A DNA stretch of 64,000 bases from Hetaerina americana (GCA_022747635.1 JAKTNV010000009.1:1438501-1502500); one strand, 5' to 3'; shown: positions 1 to 10,979, numbered from the stretch's first letter. Program-made: numbers and translations. The notes: generated by a model from the letters alone, not told the origin.

Positions 1-598
1 TTTAAGTTTTCCTATTTCAGAGAGAATTTTTATTGCATAAGTGTAGGTTTCAAACACAGCATTTTATCTAACTTAAATTACCATTTTTGGGTATTTCCTG
101 GGAAAATATGGTGGAAAACAACCTCAAATGTATTTTGTACGCTTAATTCGTCCTGAAATAACAAATTTCCTTCCATTTTTTTATTTCAGCTGAGAATTTT
201 TATTGCTTACGTCTTAGTTTTACTCTCAGCATTTTGATTGAAATTTTTAGCCATTTTTGTATTATCCTGGGAAAATAGGCTAGAAAACACCCAACCATGA
301 CGCAGAAAACTAAAATTCAAAGTTTAAATCGAAAGGAGATTCAATATTTTCGGACGAAAACATCGTGAAAAAAATGTTTTGGATATTTTGCTCTATATTT
401 TCCCGAGAAATATTTTAAATGGTAAATATAGCTGGGCGAAATGCTGCTTGTGAAACATAGACGTAGAAAACAAATATTTTTGGTTGAAATAGGAGAAATT
501 AAAGGAAATTGGATATTTTCGGAGGAATAAAGCGTAAAGAATACACTTTATGTGGCTTTGCACCTTATTTTCCCTGGAAAATACTAACATCGGTGAAT
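1..598. repeat. AT-rich ~168-bp satellite, with an orientation switch
   Basis: Diverged satellite monomers. From 1 to about 292 the array reads in reverse (landmark TATTTCAGCTGAGAATTTTT); from about 303 to 598 it reads forward (landmarks GAAATAGGAGAAATTAAAGG and AATAAAGCGTAAAGAATACA). Each monomer carries the same ordered landmarks: an agctgaaataRgaaa start, a ttcgcacgaat/aagcgtaaaaaatac block, a c(t)attttccctgg block and a gaaatgctgaggg block. The flip lies between about 292 and 303. No gene is seen. Function is unknown; satellites of this kind are often heterochromatic. Confidence 0.8.
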
Positions 599-599
599 T

Positions 600-1812
600 A
601 ATGGCTGCGTAGGTTTTCGCGGCGGTGTTTTGAAGGATTCTGCATTTTCGGGTTTATCCGCGTCGTTGTTTGATGCTGACAGCAGTTTCGCCAAAGTTGC
701 ATTCGGCGTCTTGAGGTCGAAGATGAGGGACTCCAGGATATACGACTGCAAGGCTCTTGTGTGGCCCCTGCTCTGCGCCTTTCCGCCCGCCAAGGCTACT
801 AAGGCAAGAGGAATTCTTCTGCGTCGTCAGGCGTTTGTTTTTCTTCCCACTTAGAGTATCCTTGGCTTCTTCTTCACAGAAAGGCTGTCCACCGTATCGA
901 GGGAAGCTATGGGCCACTTAAAGCGGTCCCATGGTCTGACCTTAATTTATGCGACTCTACGAATCAGGCTCGCTTCTGCCGCTTTCTCAAAATTTTTTCC
1001 CGAGATTCTTGGCAGAAAGACGTCTAGTGGTTCCAGCTTTCCGTCCTCGTGCATTTTGGAGGCGCGGGCGTAACGACCGCGTCCCAAGATTTCACGAAGA
1101 GCACAATTCTGCACCACCTGAATTTGAGCGAGACTCGTTCGCGACACTCCTGACCATACCGCTGCAGCGTAGGTGATGACTGGCAGCACGTACGCTTGAT
1201 ATAGCTTCGTGTCCATACTCAAGACAGTTGGGCGAACAATCGGTCGTAGCCGATTAAGCGCCGCGTATGCCTTTGAACGAACCCGAAGCGCTTGGGCGTT
1301 CCAAAGGAGTTTCCTATCCATCAGCACTCCGAGGTAAGTAACTTCAGATTCCCATGGTAGGACGACTCCGTTCAGCGATATGTTCACTCCTGGCGGCCCA
1401 CCATTTCCCGGATGGAAGATGATCGCCTTCGTCTTTTGTGCGTTAACCACAAAACACCATCGGCAGTACCATTCAAGGAGCTCTGCCACGGCGTTCTGCA
1501 GTCTTTGCACCGCGGTCACCTTGTGCCAGGAACGGCATAGGAGGGCCGTATCGTCAGCATAAAGAGACAGGATTTCAAGATTCCCGTCCACGAGTTGGAA
1601 TATCGTGGGAATAGATATTAAAGAGCAGTGGCCCAAGGACGGCGCCTTGAGGCACGCTGGCGGATATCCGACGCACCCCCGAGTCCGCCCCCAGCCACTG
1701 TACTGTGAATGCCCTGTCTCTCAAGTAGGAGTGAACCATCCCAAGGAGGGAAATGGAGTCGCCTCATCTTCAGCAGGACAGCCGGATGCCAGACGCGATC
1801 TAATACCTTACT
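600..1812 (-). mobile_element. 5'-truncated jockey-clade LINE fragment
   Basis: A GC-richer block inside AT-rich satellite, on the minus strand. Reading from 1812 downward it starts inside the reverse transcriptase, with a KVLDRVWHPA-like segment (the usual DKAFDRVWH region), passes through the YADD box and the C-terminal domain, and ends in about 350 bp that may be C-terminal tail or 3' UTR. Frames change near 1640, so it is dead. No clear target duplication is visible. The satellite on the two sides overlaps in phase, so the limits are good to about 10 bp. Confidence 0.75.
947..1636 (-). pseudogene. Jockey-like reverse transcriptase, C-terminal part
   Basis: 229 codons open. The LYADDTALL motif is the RT catalytic box. 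It is followed by the thumb region (YLGVLMDRKLLW) and the usual jockey-clade C-terminal segment (VITYAAAVWSG, then IQVVQNCALREILG). In the family this enzyme copies LINE RNA at a nicked target. Here the N-terminal fingers/palm are out of frame or absent, and no endonuclease is attached. The apparent ATG at the upstream end is an accident of the frameshift, not a real start. Confidence 0.8.
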
Positions 1813-2350
1813 GACGTAAAAAAATACTCTGTTGTTTGTTTTTCATTGTATTTTCACTGAAGCTATTTTAAATGGTGAAAATTGCTAGTTGAAATGCTTA
1901 GGGTGTAACTTACTCTTAGACAATTAAATTCTTAGCTGAAATAAGAAATATTAAAGGAAATTTTCGAACGAATAAAACTTAAAATACACACTATTGTGTG
2001 TTTTGTACCTTTTTTCGCTAGATCTCTTTTAAATTTAAAATATAGCTTTTCTAAATGCTGATAGTAAAAATTACATGTAGGCATTTAAATTCTCATCTAA
2101 AATAAGAAAAATGAATGGAAATTCGATTATTCGCAGGAACAAAGTTTAAAAAATACATTGTTGTTTAATTAGCACCTTTTTTTCGCTTAATTTATTCATA
2201 ATTTTATTTATAGCTATTCTAAATTGTAGAAGTGAAACTTAGAAAAAATTCATAGCTTAAATAGGAAAAATTAAATGAAATTTGGTATTTTCATACAATT
2301 TTAGTGTAAAAAAACACTATATTTGCTGTTCACCGTATTAAATATGGAGC
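1813..2350 (+). repeat. Satellite block, forward
   Basis: About three monomers with starts near 1936, 2096 and 2253 (spacing about 160), in the same orientation as 303-598. The block is cut at 2350 by the TA-flanked mariner and resumes at 3108. No gene is seen. Confidence 0.8.
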
Positions 2351-3107
2351 TACGAGGGTCATCCGGAAAGTAGTACCCGTTCGTGCCGCATGAAGTGCTG
2401 ACGACGCGAGTAGCCGCTGGACGAGGTCAGATAGCTTCAGTGGCTTGTCTGCCTTCTCTGAGCCAAGTTGCGTGACGCTAGCATTGCCTGTGTTGTTTCT
2501 GTGATTGTTTACAATGTTTAAAAAAATTGAGAACGCCGCCAGTTGTGAAGTGAGGGCAGTGATTAAATTCCTCAATGCAAGAAACGTTCGCCCATGTGAT
2601 ATTCATCGCCAATTAAAGGAGGTGTATGGAGACAATGTAATGGACGAGTCGTCTGTTCGGCAGTGGTGTCGCAACTTCAACATGGGGAGGGGGAACACAC
2701 ACGACGATGAGCGTTCGGGGAGACCGTCTGTCATTACAGACCAACTGGTGAGCTCAGTTGACGAATTCGTGAGGAACGATCGGCACGTCACAATTGATGA
2801 CATCTGTGAGCATTTTCCCAATGTTTCTCGAACAATTGTTCATGAAATTGTTAAACACCATCTGCATTATGCAAAAATTTGTGCAAGATGGGTCCCTCGC
2901 GTATCTCAATGAGCTGGCGGCGAAGGACTATGCAGCAGGAATACAGAAACTTGTCACACGTTATGACAAATGCCTTAATTTGCTTGGAGATTATGTTGAG
3001 AAGTAGTTTAAAGTATCCTCTTTCAAATAAAATTTTTTATGTTTGTTAATATTTACTTTTGTGTCTTTATTTCACGAACGGGTACTACTTTCCGGATGAC
3101 CCTCGTA
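2351..3107 (+). mobile_element. Internally deleted mariner, perfect inverted ends
   Basis: 2351-2385 and 3073-3107 are exact reverse complements over 35 bp (TACGAGGGTCATCCGGAAAG at the left end), including the TA on each side that marks a mariner target duplication. The element is about 753 bp, while a full mariner is about 1.3 kb. The interior keeps the N-terminal half of a transposase and the last 35-40 codons, with the catalytic middle missing. It is non-autonomous but could be moved in trans if a matching transposase exists. It sits in forward satellite. Confidence 0.93.
2514..3006 (+). pseudogene. Mariner transposase with catalytic core deleted
   Basis: The ATG at 2514 opens a frame beginning MFKKIENAASCEVR. 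It encodes the two helix-turn-helix DNA-binding units, the SGRPS linker and RWVPR (the WVPHEL-type motif) near residue 128, then stops at 2912. From about 2895 another frame gives the family's C-terminus (KLVTRYDKCLNLLGDYVEK), ending at 3006. The join near 2895-2905 is the deletion point and also shifts frame. All catalytic aspartates are lost. The sequence is of the SETMAR-like (FLJ37770-like) mariner group and is clearly different from the mariner at 9746. Confidence 0.88.
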
Positions 3108-4624
3108 TGTAAAATGCTGGGATTGAAATTTTTACACTTGAGACTACAAAAAATCATCGCAGAAATAGTAAAAATTAAACAAACTTTGATATTTCCGCAC
3201 GAATTAAGTGTAAAAATACATTCTTTTTTGTTCTGCACCGTATTTTCCTTAGCAATTTAAAATGGTATATATTGTATGTGAAAATACTGAGGGTGAGACT
3301 TAGACGCAGGGAATATTATTGCTAGCTGAAATAAGAAAAATGAAAGGAAATTACATATTTTCGCACAAATAAGGCGCAAAAAATAGACTGTTTTTGGTTT
3401 TTCAGCTTTTTTCGCTCAATCTACTTAAAATTATAAATGAAGCTATTCGAAATACGGAGAGTAAAACTTAGATATAGACTACAAACATTCATAGTTATTT
3501 AGAAAAAAAAGAAACGAAATGATATATTCGCGCGAAAGAAGCGTAAAAAATATACTATTGTTTATTTCACATCGCATTTACACTGGACCTATATAAAGTC
3601 GTAATTAAGGCTAGTAGAAATGCTGAGGGTGAAAGATAGACTTAGACAATTATATTCTTAGCTGAAGTAAGAAAATTGAACGGAAAGATGATATTTTTAA
3701 CCAATATAGGATAAAAAATAAACTGTTGGTTATCTTGCATATTCTTTCACTTAATCTATTTAAATTTGTTAATGTAACTTTATTCGAAATGCTGAGAGTG
3801 ATACTTAAATGTAGACTACAAAAATTCATAACTGAAATTGGAAATATAAAGCAAACTTTGATATTTTCGAACGAGGAAAGCGTAAAAAATAGTTGATTGT
3901 TTTTTCTCAGGGAATTTTCGCAAGAGCCATATGACACGGTTTTTATTGTTAGTGAAAATGCTGAGGGTGAGACTTAGAGGAAGACAATATATTACTTAGC
4001 TGAAATAAGAAAAATGAAAGGAAATTGGTAATTTTCACACGAATAAAGCGCATAAAATACACTAATTATGGTTTAAACTTTTTTTCACTTAATCTAATTA
4101 AATATAGCTATTTGAATTGATGATGAGCAAAAAAATTCATGGCTTTAATAGGAAAAATGAAAAAAAAACTCTGATATGTTCGCACGACTGAAGCGTAAAC
4201 AATACTCCATTTTATGATTTTCATTGTGTTTGCACTGGAGCTATTATAAATGGTGAATATATCTAGTTGAAAACCTTACCTGTAGACAATTGAACTCTTG
4301 GCTGAAATAAGAAAATTGAAAGTAAATTAGATATTTTCGCACGAATAAAGCGTAAAAAATACACTGTTTTTGGTTTTTCACTTTATTTCCCCTAAGCCAT
4401 TTATAATGGTAAATAAAGCTATTTGAAATGCTAAGAGTAAAACTTGCAAACTAAAATTGTAGACACCAGAACTTCACAGCAGAAATAGGAAAATTGAGAC
4501 GAAAATTGATATATTCGCATGAAAGAAGCATGAAAAATACACTATTGTTTGTTTAAACCGTATTTTCACCGGAACTATTTCTCGTGGTAATTATGGCTGG
4601 TTGAAATGCTGTGGGTGAAACATT
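3108..4624 (+). repeat. Satellite block with A/B dimeric higher-order structure
   Basis: The clearest part of the array. Type A monomers (TTAGCTGAAATAAGAAAAAT, then tgtttttggtttttcacctttttt) begin at about 3325, 3661, 3999 and 4311. Type B monomers (atagctgaaataggaaaa, then attgtttgttt with accgtattttcac) begin at about 3159, 3494, 3831, 4142 and 4479. Spacing between like types is 335-338 except for one short unit of 311-312. A and B alternate strictly. No gene is present. Confidence 0.85.
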
Positions 4625-5508
4625 CTACATCTACATCTACTTAATACCCCGCAAGCCGCCGCAAGGGCATGTGGCGGGGGGTGTTAGGACAACACCCGTA
4701 ATTTAGAAAAGAAAGAGAAAAAAAACCGCATGCAATAACCAAAAAAAATCATATATCAAAAAAAAAAAACTAAATTCATGCATGAACACTTACACCCCAC
4801 ACACATGCAAACACTCAAACTACACCTTACATACACATGCACCTGAAAGTATACCTAACATCTCTATAGTGTTTAATTTTGTTACGACTTGTAAATTCAA
4901 CGTTTTTAATATTTCTAAAGTTACTTCGGTTTCTTACTATTATGATTTCTGATTGTTCGGGGAAAGAATGAGTATTTGTACCTATCTGTCCTGGAATCTA
5001 TCTCCCTTAGTTTATCTTTGTGGTCTGATCTACCTGAGTAGTGTGGGGCCATTATAATTCCTTCAGTGTCATAGTTAAACTCGTTTGTTCTGAACCTTTC
5101 TAAAAGTCTAAGCCTCGCTTGTTCTCCCCGCACTTGAAGTGGTTCCCAGCCTAAATCCCCTAAGAGACCTGTCACACTTGTGTTCTTATCATAACAATTT
5201 TTAACGAATCTAGCGGATTTTCTCTTGACTTTATCTAATTCTTTTTGCCAAAATTTCTCCCACGGATCCCAAATACTTGCGGCATATTCCAAATGAGGTG
5301 TAACTAGAGCAAAGTAACACCTCTCTTTAACTTTTTCATCACATTTCCCCACCACCCGTTTTATGAAGCCAAGTTTCTTTAAAACTGATCCGCATATTGT
5401 CCTGATATGTGCTCCCCTGAGAGTAGCTCGCGATCTAGTTGGCTCCTTATTTCCCTGTATATCACCGTGTCGTCAGCAAATAACCTTAGATTGCTGCTAA
5501 CGTGTGTT
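4625..5508 (-). mobile_element. 5'-truncated CR1-like LINE with 7-bp target duplication
   Basis: Minus strand. AAACATT occurs at 4618-4624 and again at 5509-5515, directly flanking the insert. The 3' terminus (left side) ends in repeated CTACAT units followed by a conserved GC-rich hairpin region (TACCCCGCAAGCCGCCGCAA). The right side is a 5' truncation inside the RT. The family is recognised by its C-terminal RT domain and by the longer copy at 14058. Satellite of the same phase lies on both sides, which supports a simple insertion. Confidence 0.9.
4921..5355 (-). pseudogene. CR1-like RT C-terminal domain
   Basis: 144 codons that encode the post-RT C-terminal domain of a CR1/L2-type ORF2: CYFALVTPHLEYAASIWDPW, then DKVKRKSARFVKNCY, LLGDLGWEPL and the near-terminal SFFPRTIRNHN. 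The catalytic RT motifs lie upstream and are truncated (only a piece near 5450-5508 with VIYREI-like sequence survives). It is not functional. The same domain in the copy at 14343 is very similar, so both belong to one family. Confidence 0.85.
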
Positions 5509-5629
5509 AAACATTAGTTGGACTTAAACAATTATATTCTTAGCTGAAGTAAGAATACCAAAAGGAAATTCGATATTTTCGCACGAATGAAGCATATAAA
5601 ATACACCGTTTTTGGCACCTTGTTTGTTT
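5509..5629 (+). repeat. Satellite remnant between two LINEs
   Basis: Forward satellite piece (ATTCTTAGCTGAAGTAAGAA, GCACGAATGAAGC) trapped between the CR1-like copy and the RTE copy. It shows that both inserted into one original array. Confidence 0.8.
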
Positions 5630-6394
5630 AATTATTATTTATTATTATTATTATTAGGTACTCTACCGGTTATGGTAGGTTTTTGGATGGACTAAGCTAC
5701 TAAATAAAATATTTTGTGACTCCTTAAAAACACAAAATACAGCATTCTACTCTATATCAGGTCCCTCTTCATCTCTGAGTACTTCCATCCTCCCTTCATC
5801 CCGTCCAACGTCCTCTTCCTTCCATTTCCTTGTTTGCCTAACTTTCTCTCATCAATTAGTCTTCAACATCCCACTGCCGGCCAATTCCCCCTTCATCCAC
5901 TTTTCCTGCCTCCAAAGGATTTCTGTAACACACCCCTCTTTCCAGCCACCATACCAAGTACTTCCTCATTTGTTTTCTTCTCTGTCCATTTCATCTTCTC
6001 CATTCTTCTCCACATCCGCATTTCAAAAGCCTCCAGTCTACATCTATCTTCCTACTTCAATGACCACGTTTCCGCGCCGCATATAGCTACGCTCCATATA
6101 AAAGTTTTTACGAGTCTTTTTTCTTAAATATCCTACTTCAACCTCCCTCTCATCAACTCCCTCCTACTTGTAAAAGCCTCTTTGCCTATTGGCATTCTTC
6201 TCCTTACGTCCCTACTACAATGACGGTATTGGTCCAAAACACTTCCCAGATACGTAAACTGTTCTACCTGCTTTAGTTTTTGCCCTCCTATTTTAATATT
6301 TAATTTAGACTTTTTCTTTTTAAAAATCGCTTCACCTTTGTTTTATTAATATTGATTTTCATCCCATACCTGTCGACAGGAATTTCCAATTTAC

Positions 6395-7251
6395 TCAGCA
6401 ATGGTTGCAGCCCCTTGGCTGACTGGCAAACTTGCTTGCTTGCAAAGCTTGGTTATCAGCAAACCCAACTGATTTTACGCATTCCCCGCTCACTTTCATT
6501 CCTACCTCGAGTTCTTCCCATGCCTCTTTAATCATTTCCTCTGCATACAGGTTAAACAGCAACGGTGATAATGGGCAACCCTGCCTTACACCTCTTGCTA
6601 ACACCGCCCATTCGGACTCCCCGTTCCCCACTCGCACTTGAGCAGTCTGAGATATGTACAGGTAGCGGATTAGCCTCCTTTCCCTCCAATCTATTCCTTT
6701 TTTCTGAAGAATACTCATTAGCTTATCCCAATCCACCCTATCAAACGCTTTTTCGAAATCTACGAAACTGGCAAATACCTCCTTGTTGTATTCTAAATTC
6801 CACTCGATTGATAATCTCATTACTGTAATAGCATCACGCGTACCTCTCCCCTTCCTAAACCCAAGCTGATCATCCCCCATGTAATCAATTGCCCTAATAT
6901 CTATTATTTTGTTTATGATCCTGAGGACAACTTCAGCTGCGTGGGATATCAAACTTATCGTCCTGTAGTCCTCACATGTATGAAAGCCTTTAACTTTTTC
7001 GAAATAGGAACTAAAACTGATCTCACAAAGTCTTTCGGCCAGATTCCTTCCCCATAGATGCTACGAATCAGCCCATATGGCCTCTTCCTCCAACATGTTC
7101 CTAAACATTTCAGTAGTTCCGCAGGAATGTTATCCACCCCCATGGCCTTATTTAGACTCATCTCTCTTAATGCCCTTTCCATCTCATCGCCGAGCATGCC
7201 TGGACGGAAGCTATCTTCCTCTACGTCTTGTTCCTTTTCTATGTCTAACAC
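6395..7251 (-). pseudogene. RTE reverse transcriptase core, broken, FADN box
   Basis: Two open blocks (6955-7251 and 6395-6952) together cover much of the RT. Visible motifs are NKAMGVDNIPAELLK, QLGFRKGRGTRDAI, FVDFEKAFDRVDW, RQGCPLSPLLFNLYAEEM and, at the catalytic box, GFADNQAL. The second aspartate of the FADD box is asparagine, which should abolish catalysis. The two blocks are joined by a frame change near 6953. After the box the frame is lost near 6400. Known relatives are often annotated as RTE or BovB-like ORFs. Confidence 0.85.
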
Positions 7252-8417
7252 TATTGGTCTAAGTTCTTTAATATACAGTTCTTCAATATATTCCTTCCAC
7301 CTCTTTCGGATCTTTCCTGCGTCGACTAATTACTTACGCGCCTTATCTCTTACTGCTATCATCGACTTTCCTTTCTTACTTCCCGATAAAGTATTAACTT
7401 TGCTGAACAGCGCACCAATTTCACCCTTCTTCTGCCAACTTTCCATATCCTCACACTGGGTCTTCGACCATCCTTCTTTTGCTTTATCTGTTGCCTACCT
7501 CAATTTATTGATTCATTCTTTGTACTTCATTTTGCCTAATTCTGTATTTATAATCTTCCATTTTCGCCGCTCATCCATCTTTTTAATCATCTCATCCGTG
7601 ATCCATGGTTTACTAGTCCTTTTAACGTTAACGGTTCCAAGAGTGTCTTTTGCGGCTTTCGATAACCCTTTCTTGATACTTTCCCATTTTCCTTCGATAT
7701 TACTTAGCTCTTTACTATCCTCTATGATTTACTCTACCGCCTGTTAGTACTCCTTCCTTCTCAAACGATGAAATGCTTCTACATTCCATTTTCTAACCCG
7801 CGGCCCCTGCCTTATCTTTTTGAAACGGACGCTACATATCAAAATTATCTAATTCTGGTCAGAGTCCGCATCCGCTCCCGGGAAGCTGTGCGAATTTATC
7901 ACACTGTTCCTAAACCTGTGTCTAACCAGGATATAATCTAGCTGATACCTTTCTGAGTCACCTGGCATTTCCATGTATACCTGCGTCTTTTGTGGAGTCT
8001 AAACTAGGTGTTAGTGATAACTAACCCCCGTCTCCTGCAGAACTCAACTGCTTTCTCCCCGCGGTCATTCCTCGTGCCTTAACTATAGTCCCCCACCTTA
8101 TCACCATTTCTTCCTTCGCCTACCGTCGCATTCCAATCCCCCATCATTATCAAATGTTTCCCTGTGGGAACACATGCAATTATGTCCTCTAACTGATCGT
8201 ACATCCTATCGACCTATTCTTCCTTATGGTTGCTCGGTGGCATGCATACCCGAATAATAACCAATTTCGTCGGTTCTTCTTTTATCTCTACTATTAGTAT
8301 TCTGTCCGTTACCTGCTTTATGTTGACTACGCTTCTTCCTACCTCTTCACTTAATACTATTGCAACCTCTCGTTGGCTCTCGTCCCCGACGCTGTATCTT
8401 ATTCTATACTTATCACT

Positions 8418-8732
8418 TCAGTAATCCCTGCTATCCTTCCATCTCACCTCGCATATACCGAAAATATCTATATTTTTCCTTTCCATCCCTCTCTTAATAT
8501 TCTCCAATTTCCCTGTCCTCATTATTTTCCTAACATTCCACGTTCCTGTTTTAACTAATTTGTTCTTCTTCTCCTTCCCTTCTTCCCCTCTTTCCCCTTC
8601 TTCTCTTCTTCCGTCTTTTGTCCTGCTACTGCTGGTTTTCCCTTGCAAGGGTTTCGTGGGACGCACGACACACGGCCGATTGGGCCGAGCCCCGTGGTTG
8701 CCAGGACTTAAAATATCTCTATTGTCCATCAT
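8418..8732 (-). pseudogene. RTE endonuclease, N-terminal part
   Basis: 104 codons. A basic, low-complexity leader is followed by GTWNVRKIMRTGKLENIKRG and ICEVRWKDS, the first motifs of the apurinic/apyrimidinic-type endonuclease of RTE LINEs (often mis-annotated in arthropods as craniofacial development protein 2-like). The rest of the endonuclease continues toward 7860 but is broken by stops: GDWNATVGEG-like sequence near 8110-8140 and an SDHN-like region near 7860 are recognisable. Inactive. Confidence 0.82.
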
Positions 8733-9031
8733 ATTTTTCTTGGGATTGATAATTGAGGTGGTTTCTCGTGGCCTTCATCAATGGTGTTTTTAACGTGACA
8801 CCATCACTTACTGGCCGCCCCACTGGGGTCAGACGCCATTGCAGCCGCCTCACTGAGGAACAGACGCTGCGTGGACTACCTTTCGTCTGGCTCCTAACCT
8901 TCGACCTATCTGGCATGGGTGACCCTACCAGGAGCAATTATTATTACTCCTGCCACCACAGCTCTAGGGGTAATCGGAACGCACAAGGCATTCCACCACA
9001 TCAAGGTTGTACTCCGGGAAGGGGTTTGTTT

Positions 9032-9743
9032 TATATAGTATATATTAAATGATAAATATTGCTATTAGACATGCGAAAGTGAAACTTTTGCTACAAGAAT
9101 TATACTACTTGAGTTCATAACTGAAATAGGAAAAGTGAAACGAACTTTGTAATTTTCTCACGAATGAAGCGTAAAAAATATTCTATTGTTTGTGCAGCAT
9201 TTTATTTTCTTTGGAGCAATTTAAAATGGTGAATATTGCTAGTTGAAATGCTAAAATAGAAATTGAGACGGGGACCATTATATTTTTGGCTGAAATAAGA
9301 AAAGTGAAAAGAAATTCGATATTTTCGAATGAATAAAGCGTAAAAAATACACTTTTGTGGTTTTTTCACCTTTTTTTCGTTAAATTATTTAAAATTGTAA
9401 ATACAGCTATACGAAATGCTGAAATCGAAACGTAGATATTGAGTGTAAAAATTCATAGTTAAAATAGGAAAATTGAGACAAACTTTGATATTTTCTCACG
9501 ATTGTAGCGTGAGAAATACACTGTTCATTGTTTTGCCCGCATTTTTACTGAAGCTATGTATTACGGTTAAATGTTTCCGGTTTAAATTCTGAGATTAAGA
9601 CTTTAGTGTAGACTGATAAATTATTAGCTATAATAATATAAATTAAAGAAAATTCGTCATTTTCTCACGAATAAATCTCAAAAAATACATTTTGAGATTT
9701 ATACGTTTTTTCCAACTGTTTTTCCTGTATTTTTTTAATTTTC
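9032..9743 (+). repeat. Satellite block, forward
   Basis: About four monomers with starts near 9120, 9290, 9459 and 9625 in forward orientation. The block is interrupted at TA 9744-9745 by the mariner insertion and continues to 11166. No gene. Confidence 0.82.
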
Positions 9744-9745
9744 TA

Positions 9746-9774
9746 CAGGGTTCGTCCGGAAAATAAGTGTACTG
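9746..9774 (+). repeat. Left terminal inverted repeat of mariner
   Basis: 29 bp, exact reverse complement of 11021-11049. It begins CAGGGTTCGTCCGG, preceded by the TA target duplication. Confidence 0.95.
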
Positions 9775-9941
9775 ATTTTTTCCCACCGCTCCAGGCGCGC
9801 CCAGCACCGCTTTGATGGGCTGCGATTGGAGGGGGGTATGTTGGCAAGCGACGCTGAAAAAGGCAGTCGGCTCTGAGCTGTGGTGTAGTGAGGAGCTCTG
9901 TTAACGCGAACCTCCACGCTCGACCCACGTCACGGAACGCG

Positions 9942-10979
9942 ATGCCGAAGTTTTTGGAGCAGCGATATTCCATCAAATTTGCGGTAAAGCTTGGGACATC
10001 GTCTACCGAAACTGTCGGTATGATTAACCAGGCTTACGGGGAGTCAGCCATGTCCAGAAATATGATCTTTCAGTGGCACAAGATGTTCGTAGAGGGCAGA
10101 GAAGAGGTCGACGACGAACCACGGCCTGGACGCCCATCAACGACACTCACCGACGAAAATGTGCGAAAAGTTCGCGATTTACTGAACTCTGATCGTCGTC
10201 TTAGTGTTCGGATGATATCAGAGCAGTGTAATGTGCCAAAAACAATAGTGCACGAGATTATTAGGGAGCAATTACAGATGCGAAAAATTTGTGCAAAGTT
10301 GGTGCCGAAAGTACTCAGTGATGATCAAAGACTAAATCGTTTGGATATCGCGACACAACTTGCGGATCACTGCAAAAATTATCCACATCTTTTAGAGAAC
10401 GTGGTTTCGGGTGACGAGACGTGGATCTTTGAGTACGACCCGGAGTCGAAGAGACAAAGTGCGGAGTGGCACACCCCATCATCACCCCGTCAAAAGAAAG
10501 CTCGCATGAGCAAATCTCGGATCAAGGCGTTGCTCATTGTCTTTTTTGACAAAAGGGGAGTCGTCCACTACGAATTTGTACCTGAACGACAAACTGTAAA
10601 TGCTGCATTTTACGTCCAAGTGCTCAACAGGCTTCGAAAACGAGTCGCCCGCGTCCTGCCAGTGATCAAAAACATCTGGCGGCTGCATCACGACAATGCG
10701 CCGTCTCACACCGCGCTTGTCGTGTCGGACTTCTTGGCCAAGCACGGCATGGCAACGCTGCCGCACCCGCCCTACAGCCCGGACTTGGCACCACCGGACT
10801 TCTTTCTGTTCCCGAAGATAAAGAGGAGTTTGAAAGGAACGCGATACGGGACTTTGGACGCCGTCAAAGAGGCCGTGACGACGTGTCTTCGAGATGCCTT
10901 CGCGGGAGCGTTCCAGGAATGGGAACGCCGCTGGAACAAGTGTATCGACTCACAAGGGTCCTATTTTGAGGAATATTAG
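9942..10979 (+). CDS. Mariner transposase, intact, DD34D
   Basis: 345 codons from ATG 9942, the usual mariner length; the frame is open from 9888, but the 18 extra residues are leader-like. It cuts and pastes the element at TA sites. Order: N-terminal helix-turn-helix pair (residues about 1-110, with EQRYSIKF near the start and GRPSTT in the linker), KLVPKVL in place of the WVPHEL motif (about 133-139), then the catalytic domain. Catalytic residues are the Asp in SGDETWIFEYD, the Asp in HHDNAPSH, and the Asp in YSPDLAPPDFF; I count 34 residues between the last two, giving DD34D. The C-terminus SQGSYFEEY is normal. No stop or frameshift. No close relative with an intact frame lies in this window; 46005 is a diverged deleted cousin. 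Confidence 0.95.
   Translation: MPKFLEQRYSIKFAVKLGTSSTETVGMINQAYGESAMSRNMIFQWHKMFVEGREEVDDEPRPGRPSTTLTDENVRKVRDLLNSDRRLSVRMISEQCNVPKTIVHEIIREQLQMRKICAKLVPKVLSDDQRLNRLDIATQLADHCKNYPHLLENVVSGDETWIFEYDPESKRQSAEWHTPSSPRQKKARMSKSRIKALLIVFFDKRGVVHYEFVPERQTVNAAFYVQVLNRLRKRVARVLPVIKNIWRLHHDNAPSHTALVVSDFLAKHGMATLPHPPYSPDLAPPDFFLFPKIKRSLKGTRYGTLDAVKEAVTTCLRDAFAGAFQEWERRWNKCIDSQGSYFEEY

Larger units (their letters stand above)
5630..9024 (-). mobile_element. Near full-length RTE-clade LINE, inactivated
   Basis: Minus strand, about 3.4 kb, which is normal length for an RTE element. TTTGTTT at 5623-5629 and 9025-9031 may be the target duplication. The 3' end (left) finishes in an (AAT)n-type tail next to a short hairpin (CTACC/GGTAG). 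Order along the minus strand: 5' leader, apurinic-type endonuclease, linker, reverse transcriptase, C-terminal domain, 3' UTR. Stops and frame changes break it throughout, and the RT box is altered (FADN instead of FADD). Forward satellite lies on both sides. Confidence 0.88.

Noticed and set aside
654..917. 87-codon minus-strand frame as a separate gene
   Set aside because: It lies directly downstream of the jockey RT fragment on the same strand and is best read as its tail or 3' UTR.
3108..4624. CENP-B-box-like word in the satellite (TTCGCACGAATAAAGCG)
   Set aside because: TTCG is present but the CGGG part of the box is missing in the monomers I read, so no CENP-B box can be claimed.
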